A DNA stretch of 54,746 nucleotides from Candidatus Aquabacterium excrementipullorum. Its GTDB lineage: Bacteria > Pseudomonadota > Gammaproteobacteria > Burkholderiales > Burkholderiaceae_C. The position numbers and the translations under genes are program-made. Where the stretch lies: the NCBI GenBank assembly GCA_019112875.1, contig DXIO01000126.1, positions 1-54,746 of the forward strand. Reading direction: 5' to 3'. This document shows, piece by piece, positions 1 to 8,613 of this stretch (its first letter is position 1; every line of letters starts with the position of its first letter). The notes beneath the pieces were generated by a model. That model saw only the letters and a program-made list of their open reading frames with translations. It searched no databases and was not told the DNA's origin.

Positions 1-3000
1 GCCACGATGGTGATCTTCGCGGGGTCACCCATACTTGGCAGGCAGTCGTTGTTGAACTGCTGATCCTGGATTTCGACCGTTGCTGCCTTGAGGTGCGTCC
101 CATTGGTCGCGACAGCCATGTGCTGTCGACCGGCCGAGTAGCAGACGTAGACCTCGCTCTTGCAAGTGACGTCCACGTCGAGCAGCTTGATCACTCGACC
201 GACAAGCTCTTCCACGGCCTTGTACGTCGGCCCTGTTAGCAACACCTTGAGACCCTTGTTTGCCGAGGCGGCATGGGTGACGAGCGTGTGCACGTATGCC
301 GAAAGCGTCTTGGTCTTGCCGGTTCCGGGCGGGCCCCAGATGATGCTCAACGCGCGCTCGAGGGCATGAGCGACGGCTGCCTGCTGGCTATGGTTCAGCA
401 GGTGCTTGGTTGCAGAGACTGCTGCGAGCGAGGCAGCTTGCGCAGTTGGCACGACCACGGCTGCTTGCAGTTGCGGGGCTGCCCATAGCAGCTTGCTCAG
501 TGGCGTCACTGCGCCTGTCCCCACCTTTGTCGGCACGGCCGCCCCCATTGCTTGGGCTGCGGCCGGATCCGGTGTCGCTATGGAGGGATTGCCAACTAGG
601 CGCAAGATGTCCGTGCTGGTCCTGGACCAATCGAAGCTCGATTTGCCGGCCGTCAGGAACAGGTCCACCGAGAGGTTCAGGACGTTGTGCTGCCGCAAGA
701 ACGGAAGAAGTGGCGGCGAGATGGTTTGGACGCGGACCGACGCGCGCCTCGTTACGCGATCGAACGTCACTAACGTTGCCCGTACCGTGCTGTACAGCGG
801 CATCGACAGGTCCTTGAACTGCCCCGAGTAGGCTGGTATCGGTTTGGAGAGGTGGTCGAGCGCTGTTGTCAGCGGATATCCGGGACTGGCCTCCATGCCG
901 ATGGCGAGATAGCCCTCGCCTTGTTCGATCTTGGTTTCAGTGGACGTGGGCAATACATCGAATTCCCAGATGTCGCTGGTGCCAACGCGCTTGCCGTTGC
1001 GAAGACGAAGCGCCTCATAGGTGGCTTCCAGCGTCTGAGCGTCGAGGGCCAGGCGTTGGTGTGCCGCGGCCTTGTTGGTCGCGAGGCCTAGCTTGTCCCA
1101 CCAGATCCATAGCTTGGCGTCGAAAGCAACCCCCTGCGTTCCCGTTGGATTGGACAAGTCGATGACCGGGTTGGTGGCCTTGATGCTGCCCTTGAAGTCC
1201 TGACGCAGCTTCTCCGCGATGCTCGCGATTGATGCGGACTGCTTGGCGAGCGAGTTGCTGAATTCCGTGATGACCTGATTGCGCGACTTAGTTTGCTTGC
1301 CGCGAACGATCTGTGGCTCGTTGCTCCAGACCTCGTAGATGCGCTCGCGAGGAATGCCGTTGGTCAAAAATTCCCGATAGAAGGCGTCCTTCTCTACTGG
1401 GTTGAAGGTGCCCGTGTGATAGTGCTCGGTGGTATCGAAAAGCGTGATGACGTGCGGCACTGGTGCGAACACCACGCGTCGCACGATCTCGTCGAGAAAC
1501 ACGACGCACGGAGGGATAGCCCCGGCATCTTTCTCCAAGAGCTCCTCGGGCGGGAACATCCAGGCCAGCGCACGCTGCTTCTTATCTGTCAGAGCGAGCA
1601 CCTTGGGCAGGTGGCGACCAACAGCATTGCACAGCTCCTCATACTGTCGCGCTTCCCAGAAGGCAATCTGCCCTTTGAGCGGCCCCTTACCGAAGCCCTG
1701 TACGTACGCGTTGGCCTGATCGATGTAGTCGGAGAGAGTTGACAGGAACGCCTTCAGCTCATTCCACTCGGCCGAGAGCGTCTTTTGGTCGACGACGAAG
1801 CCTTGATGCTTCCAGAAGAGAGGCTTCTGTCCTGTCTGGTAAGCCGTGGCACCGCCCCCTAGGGCCAGGCCCGTCAGCAGGCCGGAACTCGGGTCGAAGT
1901 TCACTGCCACTGCCAGCGTGAGCTGTGGCCACGGCGCGAGCGTTGCGAGTAGCGCTGCCGTATCGACATCCAGGGTGTTGCTCGCCAATGCGTTGGCTCG
2001 AGCGGGAAGCTTTGCTCCCTCTCGCTTAAGGAACGTATGCTTGGCATAGATCGGTTCAGAGCCCGTCGTTGCCGCGATTGCCGCAGTTGTGTTGATGGCC
2101 GCTGTGTAGAGCGTTTTGCGACCACCGCGCGTCATTCCAGCGATGCGACTCAAGTGCTGCGACAGCTCTGCGCCCGGATAGCAATAGTGATCCGGCTGCG
2201 CCTGGATCTTCTTCTTAAATTCGTCCGGCACCCAACGGGCGTAGCCGAGAAAGTCGCATGAAGAGCACCGCGAGTCGACGTGCCATTCGAGCCCGCGCCA
2301 GCCGTTGACATTAGCGTCACCCGTGGTCACCACTCGAGGGAGGTCTTCCCGGAAAAAGCGAAGGACGGTTGGCAGGTAGAAGCGCAGGTTTGCGTCCTCG
2401 CAGTCGGCCATGAGGGCGACGAGGAGGTCACCGGCGAGGGGTTTAGGATTCTTCGCGCAAGCCGCATCGAATGCAGACTCGCCTTCCTTGAACCGCGTCC
2501 AAAGCGCGCAGCCCACGGCCACGAAATAGTCCTTGTCGTAGCCCGTCTCCTCCAGCCAGTTGGCAATCATGACGGCGTAGAGGGCTACTTCGGCAGAGTA
2601 GCTCGGGTTGGCTTCGGACGTGTGCTTAACGTCAATGACGACCAACGCGCGGCGCTTCTCATCTTCAACGGTAAGGACTCGACGACCGCCCTTGGGCGTG
2701 ACTGCTTCGTCATCGCTTCGAGGATCGCGAACAATGATGATGTCGGGGATTAGACCGTCCATCTTTGGAATGAGCTTGTGCTGCGCTGTCGGAAGCCCAA
2801 GATTGGTCAGGATGCGAGTTTGGAACTTCCCGGGCTCAATCTTCCCCTGAAGCAGAAAAGAGGGATAGCCTGCGGCTGAGGTCAGCAGGGTTGCAAGAGC
2901 CACTTGCTTCGGCTGACCAAATGCTCCTTTGACGTAAGTAACACTCGCGCCGAATGCCGCGATAAGTTTGTCGTTACGCTGCTCTTCAAAGGTCTTGCCT

Positions 3001-3176
3001 TCACTCTGCAGTACGCCTACACCTGGCCGAGCTGGCATTGGCTCTGGAAGCCCAGCCCCTTGCAAGATGGCGGGCTGATGCAGGGAAAGGAACAGCTGCC
3101 GATCACACTTTGTTCGAAGGTACTGTGATAGCGTACTTTTTGCGATTCGCTTATTGAGGGGGAATGCAGTAGCCAT
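1..3176 (-). CDS. Dna2-like Fe-S nuclease / SF1 helicase (3' end outside window)
   Basis: An uninterrupted frame of about 1058 codons runs from ATG at 3176 off the left edge. The start has a strong ribosome site (AAGGAAGGAG, 8 bases upstream). The first 330 residues look like a RecB/Cas4-type nuclease: a PD-(D/E)XK core (GLIPDIIIV, then VVIDVKHT, then the helix AEVALYA) framed by an early cysteine (CDRQLFL near residue 24) and later CSSC and YCYPG, the split-cysteine pattern of Cas4, AddB and Dna2 Fe-S nucleases. A long middle region follows. Near residue 950 comes an SF1 helicase start: a Q-type LNHSQQAAV and Walker A GPPGTGKTKT. This order is that of Dna2. Likely role: DNA end processing or defence. 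Helicase motifs II-VI lie outside the window. Confidence 0.8.
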   Translation of the reverse strand, partial: MATAFPLNKRIAKSTLSQYLRTKCDRQLFLSLHQPAILQGAGLPEPMPARPGVGVLQSEGKTFEEQRNDKLIAAFGASVTYVKGAFGQPKQVALATLLTSAAGYPSFLLQGKIEPGKFQTRILTNLGLPTAQHKLIPKMDGLIPDIIIVRDPRSDDEAVTPKGGRRVLTVEDEKRRALVVIDVKHTSEANPSYSAEVALYAVMIANWLEETGYDKDYFVAVGCALWTRFKEGESAFDAACAKNPKPLAGDLLVALMADCEDANLRFYLPTVLRFFREDLPRVVTTGDANVNGWRGLEWHVDSRCSSCDFLGYARWVPDEFKKKIQAQPDHYCYPGAELSQHLSRIAGMTRGGRKTLYTAAINTTAAIAATTGSEPIYAKHTFLKREGAKLPARANALASNTLDVDTAALLATLAPWPQLTLAVAVNFDPSSGLLTGLALGGGATAYQTGQKPLFWKHQGFVVDQKTLSAEWNELKAFLSTLSDYIDQANAYVQGFGKGPLKGQIAFWEARQYEELCNAVGRHLPKVLALTDKKQRALAWMFPPEELLEKDAGAIPPCVVFLDEIVRRVVFAPVPHVITLFDTTEHYHTGTFNPVEKDAFYREFLTNGIPRERIYEVWSNEPQIVRGKQTKSRNQVITEFSNSLAKQSASIASIAEKLRQDFKGSIKATNPVIDLSNPTGTQGVAFDAKLWIWWDKLGLATNKAAAHQRLALDAQTLEATYEALRLRNGKRVGTSDIWEFDVLPTSTETKIEQGEGYLAIGMEASPGYPLTTALDHLSKPIPAYSGQFKDLSMPLYSTVRATLVTFDRVTRRASVRVQTISPPLLPFLRQHNVLNLSVDLFLTAGKSSFDWSRTSTDILRLVGNPSIATPDPAAAQAMGAAVPTKVGTGAVTPLSKLLWAAPQLQAAVVVPTAQAASLAAVSATKHLLNHSQQAAVAHALERALSIIWGPPGTGKTKTLSAYVHTLVTHAASANKGLKVLLTGPTYKAVEELVGRVIKLLDVDVTCKSEVYVCYSAGRQHMAVATNGTHLKAATVEIQDQQFNNDCLPSMGDPAKITIV

Positions 3177-3667
3177 AGGTTTCGCTCCTTCCTTTTTTTC
3201 ATTACCAGCTAGTGTGCTGTCTCGCTCGCGTCTCGGCATCCCTCAGAACACGCTGAGCATCCCCAGAAAGTCTTGTCGGCTGCTGTGACTCACCTTGCCA
3301 CGCGACGCACCCTCGGTTTTCCGCATCAGGGCAGGACGGTTCCGCAGCCGCCATTGACTCCATAGCTTCGCTCATCTTCGCTACCGCGGTAGGTCTGGCG
3401 CGCAAGCCTACGCCTGCCCACCAGGGCCGCTAGGCTACGAGGACTTCGGACGCGTCGGACTCCCTCTGTCTTGCCATTGATTTCTCTTATAACCGCCGAT
3501 TCGCAAGATCAACACATTCTGCAACAAGTTCGCCAGAATCCACCGCCGCACGTTATGCGCTTCAGTCCCAGGAGCTTCTCTTTGCGGCATTCAGCACTGC
3601 ACCAGTCCACGGGAATCTCGAAAGCGTCTTTCGGCCTTCGAAGACCCGCATGGCTGACCTCCTTGCC
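3177..3667. other. Gap without a convincing gene
   Basis: This stretch separates the nuclease-helicase from the recombinase-like gene, both on the minus strand. It should contain the promoter of the former. A 67-codon minus-strand frame (3202-3405) ends 25 bases before the nuclease-helicase start, but it resembles nothing I know and has no clear ribosome site, so I do not call it. Confidence 0.5.
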
Positions 3668-5368
3668 TCACCCATTCGGGGGTTTTCTCGATTTCATCTT
3701 GCCCACCTTTCCCTCCTTTTTTGACGCCAGAAAACCCGATTCACGCTTCACCACGGGGCGCGCCGTCTGCACAGTGCCGCGTTCGATCCCGATCTCCGGA
3801 CTTCTCCGGAACTTCGATCCACGCCAGCGCAGTCCGTACCACCGCGATGTTTCCGCACACCGCTCTCCCAGCACCTCGGCAAGCTCCTCGGATGCCCAAC
3901 CCGCCTGGCGCAGATCGGTCGCGATGGCATGGCGCAGCACGTAGGCGCTGAGAATGAGTTGGGGCTTGTCGCCCTGTTTCGGAAACACTTTGGGTGAGAG
4001 ACGCCCGAGATAGCTGCGCATCGCCTTGCGGGGCGCCGAGTACGTCTTCGGCCCGCTGCCCAGATCTTCCAGGAACCAATCCGGAAACTTCCTAGCCTCG
4101 ATGAAGACACCTCGCCAGGGCTGCCCTGCCGTCTCGCGCACCTTGGCCCCTAGGATCTTGATGCTCACCATCGGCCCGCGCCGCGACACGATCACCCCAC
4201 GCTCCAGTTCCAGCGGTCGCATTCCGCAGAGCCCTTGCAGCAGGGCTGCGTACCGGTACTTCCGGGACTGGGCGGTGACGCGAAAGTATTCGTCGCGCCA
4301 TCCTTCCTCTGCCTTCTTGAGCACCAGGCGTTTGGATCTGGGAGTCACTGGGGCTGCGGCGCTGAGCTCAAGCGCACGCTGCAGGTCCATACACTGGACA
4401 TCGCGCAGCAACTGCGCCGCAGCGTCCAGAGCATCAACGCACTGCTCCCACTCTGCCAGCGCCAGCGATCTGCCTTCCTCTGCTGTGACACCGCCAGTTC
4501 GCTGCAGCCGGTCTTGCTGCGTCAGCAGCGCTGCAACCTTACGCTGCACGACCCATGCCGCTGCACTGCGCATGGTGTAGAAGGTGCTGGCATTGGCCGC
4601 ATAGCCGGCGATGGCAACGCACAGGGATGGCAGAGGGGGCGATTCCGCAGGCATAGCCTTCGGCACCTGCATGTCCACTGCTCGTTGGAGCAGCACCTTC
4701 GCCAACGCCTTGTACTTCTCCACTGTTGCGGCTGATGGCTCCGTGTCTTGCCGTTTTTTGCGACGTTGCGCGATCTCCCGCATCAGTGTCCGGGCCTGCA
4801 TGACGACCTCGTAGCGTGCAGCCCTGTCTGCCTTGGCATGCGATGTCGGCCTCTCAGAAGCCGCTGCTTCTCGTCCGGACCCATCGCTACCGAGCGCCCC
4901 TTGGTGTCCGATACCTGCTTCGTTGCCGATAGCCGCTTCGTCTCCGTTGGCTTCGGTCACGAACTGCCACGCTGGCTGCGCCAGCTCTGCCGCACCGGGC
5001 CCGGCAACCGCCGCGCCACCGTCCGAAACCTGCTGCGCAGGTTCTCCCGGTGTCACGCCGCCTGCCGTCCCCGTTGCGGGGAAGGGGCTTTCGCTACGCG
5101 ACCCCGGTGACCCGGGGACAGCCCACATTACCGCTCGCTCTGGGATACAGGTTGCTGTTATGTTCTCCTGTATCCCTTCCCCGAGCGGTAATGTGAAATC
5201 GGCCGCGATGTTGTCTTCGTGACCGTTGTGCTGCGCAGGCGTAAAACCCGCTTCGTCTGCATTTTGTGACGTCCCCACGGCGCCTGCATCGTTTGCGGAC
5301 TTGCATGGTGCAAGTCCCTTATTGTTGGGGATGCCGCTTTTCTGCGGTGTTGTACCTTCGGGGTTCAT
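3668..5368 (-). CDS. Tyrosine-recombinase-like protein with altered catalytic histidines
   Basis: This 566-residue protein has a low-complexity, Ala/Gly/Glu-rich first third (about 1-180), a helical middle and a tyrosine recombinase catalytic domain from about 365. Arginine I is visible in GLCGMRPLELERG (R384), arginine II in YVLRHAIATDL (R479) and the nucleophile in SRWYG (Y511). The usual histidine of HxxR is a tyrosine (Y476), and the LGH/W position reads LGER. R-R-Y is therefore kept while both accessory histidines are lost. ATG at 5368 overlaps the stop of parB (ATGA) and is preceded by GGGGAG, so the two are translationally coupled. That pairing suggests a role in element maintenance or resolution rather than primary integration, which the 29677-31632 recombinase would perform. 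Confidence 0.72.
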   Translation of the reverse strand: MNPEGTTPQKSGIPNNKGLAPCKSANDAGAVGTSQNADEAGFTPAQHNGHEDNIAADFTLPLGEGIQENITATCIPERAVMWAVPGSPGSRSESPFPATGTAGGVTPGEPAQQVSDGGAAVAGPGAAELAQPAWQFVTEANGDEAAIGNEAGIGHQGALGSDGSGREAAASERPTSHAKADRAARYEVVMQARTLMREIAQRRKKRQDTEPSAATVEKYKALAKVLLQRAVDMQVPKAMPAESPPLPSLCVAIAGYAANASTFYTMRSAAAWVVQRKVAALLTQQDRLQRTGGVTAEEGRSLALAEWEQCVDALDAAAQLLRDVQCMDLQRALELSAAAPVTPRSKRLVLKKAEEGWRDEYFRVTAQSRKYRYAALLQGLCGMRPLELERGVIVSRRGPMVSIKILGAKVRETAGQPWRGVFIEARKFPDWFLEDLGSGPKTYSAPRKAMRSYLGRLSPKVFPKQGDKPQLILSAYVLRHAIATDLRQAGWASEELAEVLGERCAETSRWYGLRWRGSKFRRSPEIGIERGTVQTARPVVKRESGFLASKKEGKVGKMKSRKPPNG

Positions 5369-6567
5369 GACCGCTCCCCGACGGCCGCACCGCTCTGGTC
5401 TTCTGCGGCCTTCGCTTTGCCGACTGGCTTCTTCGACGTCGTTGTCTTGAACACCTTGTGCTCGAGTTGCCGCACCAGCGCCTCGACCAGTTCGTGCCGT
5501 TGATGATCAGACATCGGTGCTTCGATCACGAGCGTGATCGCACCGGAAGGCAGCACGTCCCATCGTCCGATCTCTCGGCCTTGGGTCTGAATTGGCCGAG
5601 GGGGCTGGAGCGCTTCAATCGGCTTGCTTGATGCAAGTCCTGATTCGACACCGACCTCCCCGGCCGCCCCCTCCTTGACCTTCGCTTCGGCAGCTTGTAC
5701 CGCCTTGAGAAGACGCTCGATCACGCCCTTGGTCGACAACGGTTCGAGTTCTTCTCGGATGCGCTCTGCCTCTTGCAGCATGACCGTGGGCTGAGCCGCA
5801 TAGCCTTGCTTGAGCGGCAGCATGTGGGCGAACTGCAACTCGAGCGGTGCGTCGAAGGCGTCCAGAATGCCGGCGGGGAGGCTGGCCAACTCGTAGCCAC
5901 GCCCCACATGGCCTGGATGGCAGCCGAGAATTTTGGCAAGCTGGGTGCGGTTCAGGCCGCTGCTGGGATCGTCCAGTACGCGCTTGACTTGGCGGCCGAA
6001 TTCCAGAGGCGCAAGGTCCTTGCGACCGCGGTTTTCGCCCAGCCGCAGGAGGGCGTTGTCCAGGCATGAGCGGGATTGCATGACCATGGCCCGGACCTTC
6101 ACTTCGACTTGGCGGCACGCACGCACACGGAGCTCGCCAAAGACGACTTCGTGGTAGGTCTGCCCTTGCTCGTCGACACGCTCGACAACACAGATGGGTT
6201 GCAGATTGCCACCATGTGCGGCCACGCTGCGGCACAACTCTTTGAAATCCGGGGTATCGAAGCTCGCTTCGTCGCGGTTGTAGTCCGCACTGAACCGCAG
6301 GAGATGGGGATCAAGGAAGACGATCGACGGGTCGGCGAGGCACAGGGTCGGTGGTGCTGAGGGTGGCGGAAGGGATGAAGGTTCCTCAGGCAGGACCGGT
6401 GCAGCGGCTGTCGCTTGAGCAGCGTCGACCGAGAGATCCAGATCCAGGACGGTCTCGACGTCCGAGTCCAGCAATTCGTCTGGAGCAGGTGATGCTTCCG
6501 CAAGCAGGTCAGGGATGGGCAGTGCGGAGAACGGCATGGTGGTGCCGCGATGAGGTGATGAGGCCAT
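5365..6567 (-). CDS. parB: ParB-family partition protein
   Basis: This 400-residue protein has a ParB/Sulfiredoxin-like N-terminal domain around residues 85-175 (LQPICVVERV, then FGELRVRACRQ, the counterpart of the nucleotide-binding GERR box). A helix-turn-helix KorB/Spo0J-type DNA-binding region follows near 205-260 (GLNRTQLAKILGCHPGHVGRGYE). A variable acidic linker precedes the first domain, and the tail is Lys/Glu-rich. ATG at 6567 is chosen because AAGGAG lies 8 bases upstream. ParB binds centromere-like sites and helps retain plasmids and integrative elements. No ParA is visible in the window; it may lie elsewhere in the element. The inverted repeat at 6809-6827 lies upstream and could be a binding or control site. 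Confidence 0.85.
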   Translation of the reverse strand: MASSPHRGTTMPFSALPIPDLLAEASPAPDELLDSDVETVLDLDLSVDAAQATAAAPVLPEEPSSLPPPSAPPTLCLADPSIVFLDPHLLRFSADYNRDEASFDTPDFKELCRSVAAHGGNLQPICVVERVDEQGQTYHEVVFGELRVRACRQVEVKVRAMVMQSRSCLDNALLRLGENRGRKDLAPLEFGRQVKRVLDDPSSGLNRTQLAKILGCHPGHVGRGYELASLPAGILDAFDAPLELQFAHMLPLKQGYAAQPTVMLQEAERIREELEPLSTKGVIERLLKAVQAAEAKVKEGAAGEVGVESGLASSKPIEALQPPRPIQTQGREIGRWDVLPSGAITLVIEAPMSDHQRHELVEALVRQLEHKVFKTTTSKKPVGKAKAAEDQSGAAVGERS

Positions 6568-7003
6568 GGGCCACTCCTTGGAACGTTGAAGTAAACGGTC
6601 AAGGGGCCTCGAGACATGCAGCGGCCCCCGGGGATCGACCGGGAACCGCAGCTGTCAGTGCTGCGGCAGGAAGTAGTGCTGACTGACACCCCATACATCA
6701 GTGCGGGCTGTTCGCCGTCGCCTCGATGCAGGGGTCAACACATGCATGAATGCTATCGAGCCAAAGGCGGTTTGAGGGCCGAGGGGCTTGTCAAAGGGGG
6801 GGCAAAGTTTGCTTAAAAATTAAGCAATCAACAACCCTTGAAAGCACCAACCCATAAAGACTGCTTATGCAAGGTGTTGTGGAACACAGTCCGGATCTCG
6901 GGATGATCGGCCCGCGTTCTGGTCCGGCATACCGGCACGCATGGTGGCGCCTGGACGATGACAGGGCTGTTAACTCATGCCCGTGCTTGCAGCCTTTTTG
7001 CTG
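6568..7003. other. Regulatory gap upstream of parB
   Basis: No convincing gene is seen here. The stretch contains the AT-rich patch at about 6809-6870 with the inverted repeats described separately, and it must hold the parB promoter. Confidence 0.5.
6809..6827. promoter_or_regulatory. Perfect inverted repeat upstream of parB
   Basis: TTGCTTAA and TTAAGCAA form perfect 8-base arms around AAA in an AT-rich patch, 242 bases upstream of the parB start. A weaker dyad (CATAA/TTATG, 6853-6869) follows. This is typical of an operator or ParB-type binding site; which protein binds is unknown. Confidence 0.5.
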
Positions 7004-7246
7004 TCATGGATCGAGGCGAGCCTTCCGCAACCGACTCAGCGAGGCCATGGCAGAAGCAAAAGTGGACGCCTTCGCGCCACCCGAGCGCAATAGCCGTTGG
7101 TGCAATTCGACGTTGAGTGGCACGACGGGCTCGGCAATGAGGGCTCGCATGCGAGCCCGTTCCGATGCAACTTCTGCGTTCATCGCTACCTCATGCCGAG
7201 ACTGGCCCGGGCTTACAGGAATGTCCACCTTCGAACCATGCGCCAT
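7004..7246 (-). CDS. Small hypothetical protein (80 aa)
   Basis: I do not recognise this protein. The frame has ATG at 7246 with GAGAGG about 6 bases upstream, which favours it over the more upstream ATG at 7276. The product is Arg/Ala-rich and predicted mostly helical, with a basic C-terminus (SLSRLRKARLDP). It has no cysteine, signal peptide or membrane segment. It lies between the XRE regulator and parB on the same strand and could be a small element-control protein; that is a guess from position only. Confidence 0.5.
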   Translation of the reverse strand: MAHGSKVDIPVSPGQSRHEVAMNAEVASERARMRALIAEPVVPLNVELHQRLLRSGGAKASTFASAMASLSRLRKARLDP

Positions 7247-7382
7247 GTCGCACCTCTCTTTGCTGAGACAGGTCATTGTCGGCAGATTCGGTCAACAACC
7301 CCGCAGGGAGGATGCCCCATAAGGCGTGTGAAGTGTGCAGCCTGCCTTGGGGGCGATGTGGAGAGTGAGCTCTGCAATTGGA

Positions 7383-7676
7383 CTACTGCGACTTCGGATG
7401 CACAAACAGCAGCGCGGCGTCTACGTCAAGCGTGACAGCCAATTTCTCAATGTTGTCTATGGAGACATTGATTCGAGCACGTTCGACTTGGCTGATGAAC
7501 GTTCGATCAAGCTCCGCTGCCAAGCCAAGCTGCTCTTGCGACATGGACTTGTTCACGCGGTACATGCGGATGTTGAACGCCAAGACTTCTCGCAGCGTTC
7601 CACACGGAGCTTTAGGGTCAGGAGTTTTTAGAGGAGCAGCCACCCCGTTGATGTTTACGTTTTGATGCGAATACAT
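7383..7676 (-). CDS. XRE-family HTH transcriptional regulator
   Basis: This 97-residue protein is a single Cro/C1-type helix-turn-helix domain at about residues 27-90: LREVLAFNIRMYRVNKSMSQEQLGLAAELDRTFISQVERA..., where SQEQLGLAAELDRTFISQVER is the bihelical DNA-binding unit. It has no separate ligand or oligomerisation domain. It is divergent from the exporter cassette beginning at 7804. GATG-N6-CATC sites overlap its own start codon and the neighbouring start region, so it probably represses both itself and the cassette. The true start could be slightly downstream, since the first 26 residues are not part of the fold. Confidence 0.88.
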   Translation of the reverse strand: MYSHQNVNINGVAAPLKTPDPKAPCGTLREVLAFNIRMYRVNKSMSQEQLGLAAELDRTFISQVERARINVSIDNIEKLAVTLDVDAALLFVHPKSQ

Positions 7677-7732
7677 CTACGGTTTTTGCATCACATAACG
7701 CTATACTTCTGGATACGTGATGCAAACACATC
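7664..7732. promoter_or_regulatory. Repeated operator sites between XRE gene and exporter cassette
   Basis: Two copies of a 14-base imperfect palindrome, GATGCGAATACATC (7664-7677) and GATGCAAACACATC (7719-7732), flank the divergent start region. Separately, TTTGCATCAC (7685-7694) and GTGATGCAAA (7717-7726) are perfect 10-base inverted arms with a 22-base spacer. A good -10 box for the plus strand, TATACT (7703-7708), lies in that spacer; its -35 is weak. The left site covers the XRE start codon. This arrangement is typical of autoregulated XRE repressors; which protein binds is inferred. Confidence 0.65.
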
Positions 7733-7803
7733 TTTTATCCGATCGCATCTTTCCTGGCGACTTCTCTGCAACCACTGACCTCTTCTCGCTCGATCAACCA
7801 TCT

Positions 7804-8613
7804 ATGCTTAATTCTCTGAAGCGGTTTGCCGGAGCAATCGCCGCCATGGCCTTGGTTCTACCTTGGGCCCCCGCTCTCGCCCAGAACATCTACCGCCCCC
7901 AGGACACCAGCAGTGCTCTCGCGTCATTCGACGTTCTCGGCGTGCGCTTGGGTATGAGCGAGACCGATGCCGTGGCTGCCATTCGCCAACGCTTTCCCGC
8001 AGGCACAAAAGACGCAAACGGCCGGTTGATCCAACTCCGTGTCTCCGACTACCAGCTCACCAGTCCCCGCACCCAGGCGCGAGTGCGCGCGGGCGTGCGC
8101 TTCGATCTGGGCCCGGATCCCAAACCCGGGAAGTTTTCGGGTTCAAGCAATTTCAATTTCATCAAGCTGCTGGTGCATGAGGGGCGAGTCTGGGCCGTCT
8201 GGCGGGATGATCAAGGGGCGCGCTACCCGTACGAGCAAACGGTGGCCGAGGTGCAGGCCAAATACAGGGGTGCGGTGCCCATTCCCAGTGCGTTCATGCT
8301 GGTCAATGGCGGCTCGATCAGCCGGGAGCCCGGGCCGCCAGCGATCGATGGGCTGCAGCTGTATGCGGGCCACTGCATTGCTCCACCGCTGGCAAGCTCT
8401 TCCTCGGGCGACAAGATCTCGCTCGATCCGGCCTGCAACAAAGCCTTCCATTGGGCTTATCAGCCACGCATCGAAGGGGGCGTGAAGGTGATGGCTTCGG
8501 GCCGCGTGCAACTCGTGGATCTAGAGCAGGGTCGCTTGTTCATGCGCTTCCTGGCATCCGCTTCCGGAAACATGGCAGCCGACAAGCCTCGCACCACCGA
8601 TGCCAAGCTGTAA
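7804..8613 (+). CDS. Exported protein of unknown function, first gene of cassette
   Basis: I do not recognise a family. From ATG at 7804 the product is 269 residues and starts with a classical Sec signal peptide (LNSLKRFAGAIAAMALVLPWAPALAQ, a basic start, a hydrophobic core and an AxA-type site). The mature start contains VLGVRLGMSETDAVAAIRQRFP, a helix-forming segment seen in many small periplasmic domains. Two cysteines in the C-terminal third (HCIAPP and PACNK) could form a disulfide. The frame is open upstream to 7717, but that would place 29 residues ahead of the signal peptide; no good ribosome site marks either start. It overlaps the next gene by 14 bases, so it is part of an operon. 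Confidence 0.7.
   Translation: MLNSLKRFAGAIAAMALVLPWAPALAQNIYRPQDTSSALASFDVLGVRLGMSETDAVAAIRQRFPAGTKDANGRLIQLRVSDYQLTSPRTQARVRAGVRFDLGPDPKPGKFSGSSNFNFIKLLVHEGRVWAVWRDDQGARYPYEQTVAEVQAKYRGAVPIPSAFMLVNGGSISREPGPPAIDGLQLYAGHCIAPPLASSSSGDKISLDPACNKAFHWAYQPRIEGGVKVMASGRVQLVDLEQGRLFMRFLASASGNMAADKPRTTDAKL

Noticed and set aside
3202..3405. 67-codon minus-strand frame before the nuclease-helicase
   Set aside because: No ribosome site, odd composition and no recognisable fold; kept only as a note on the gap.
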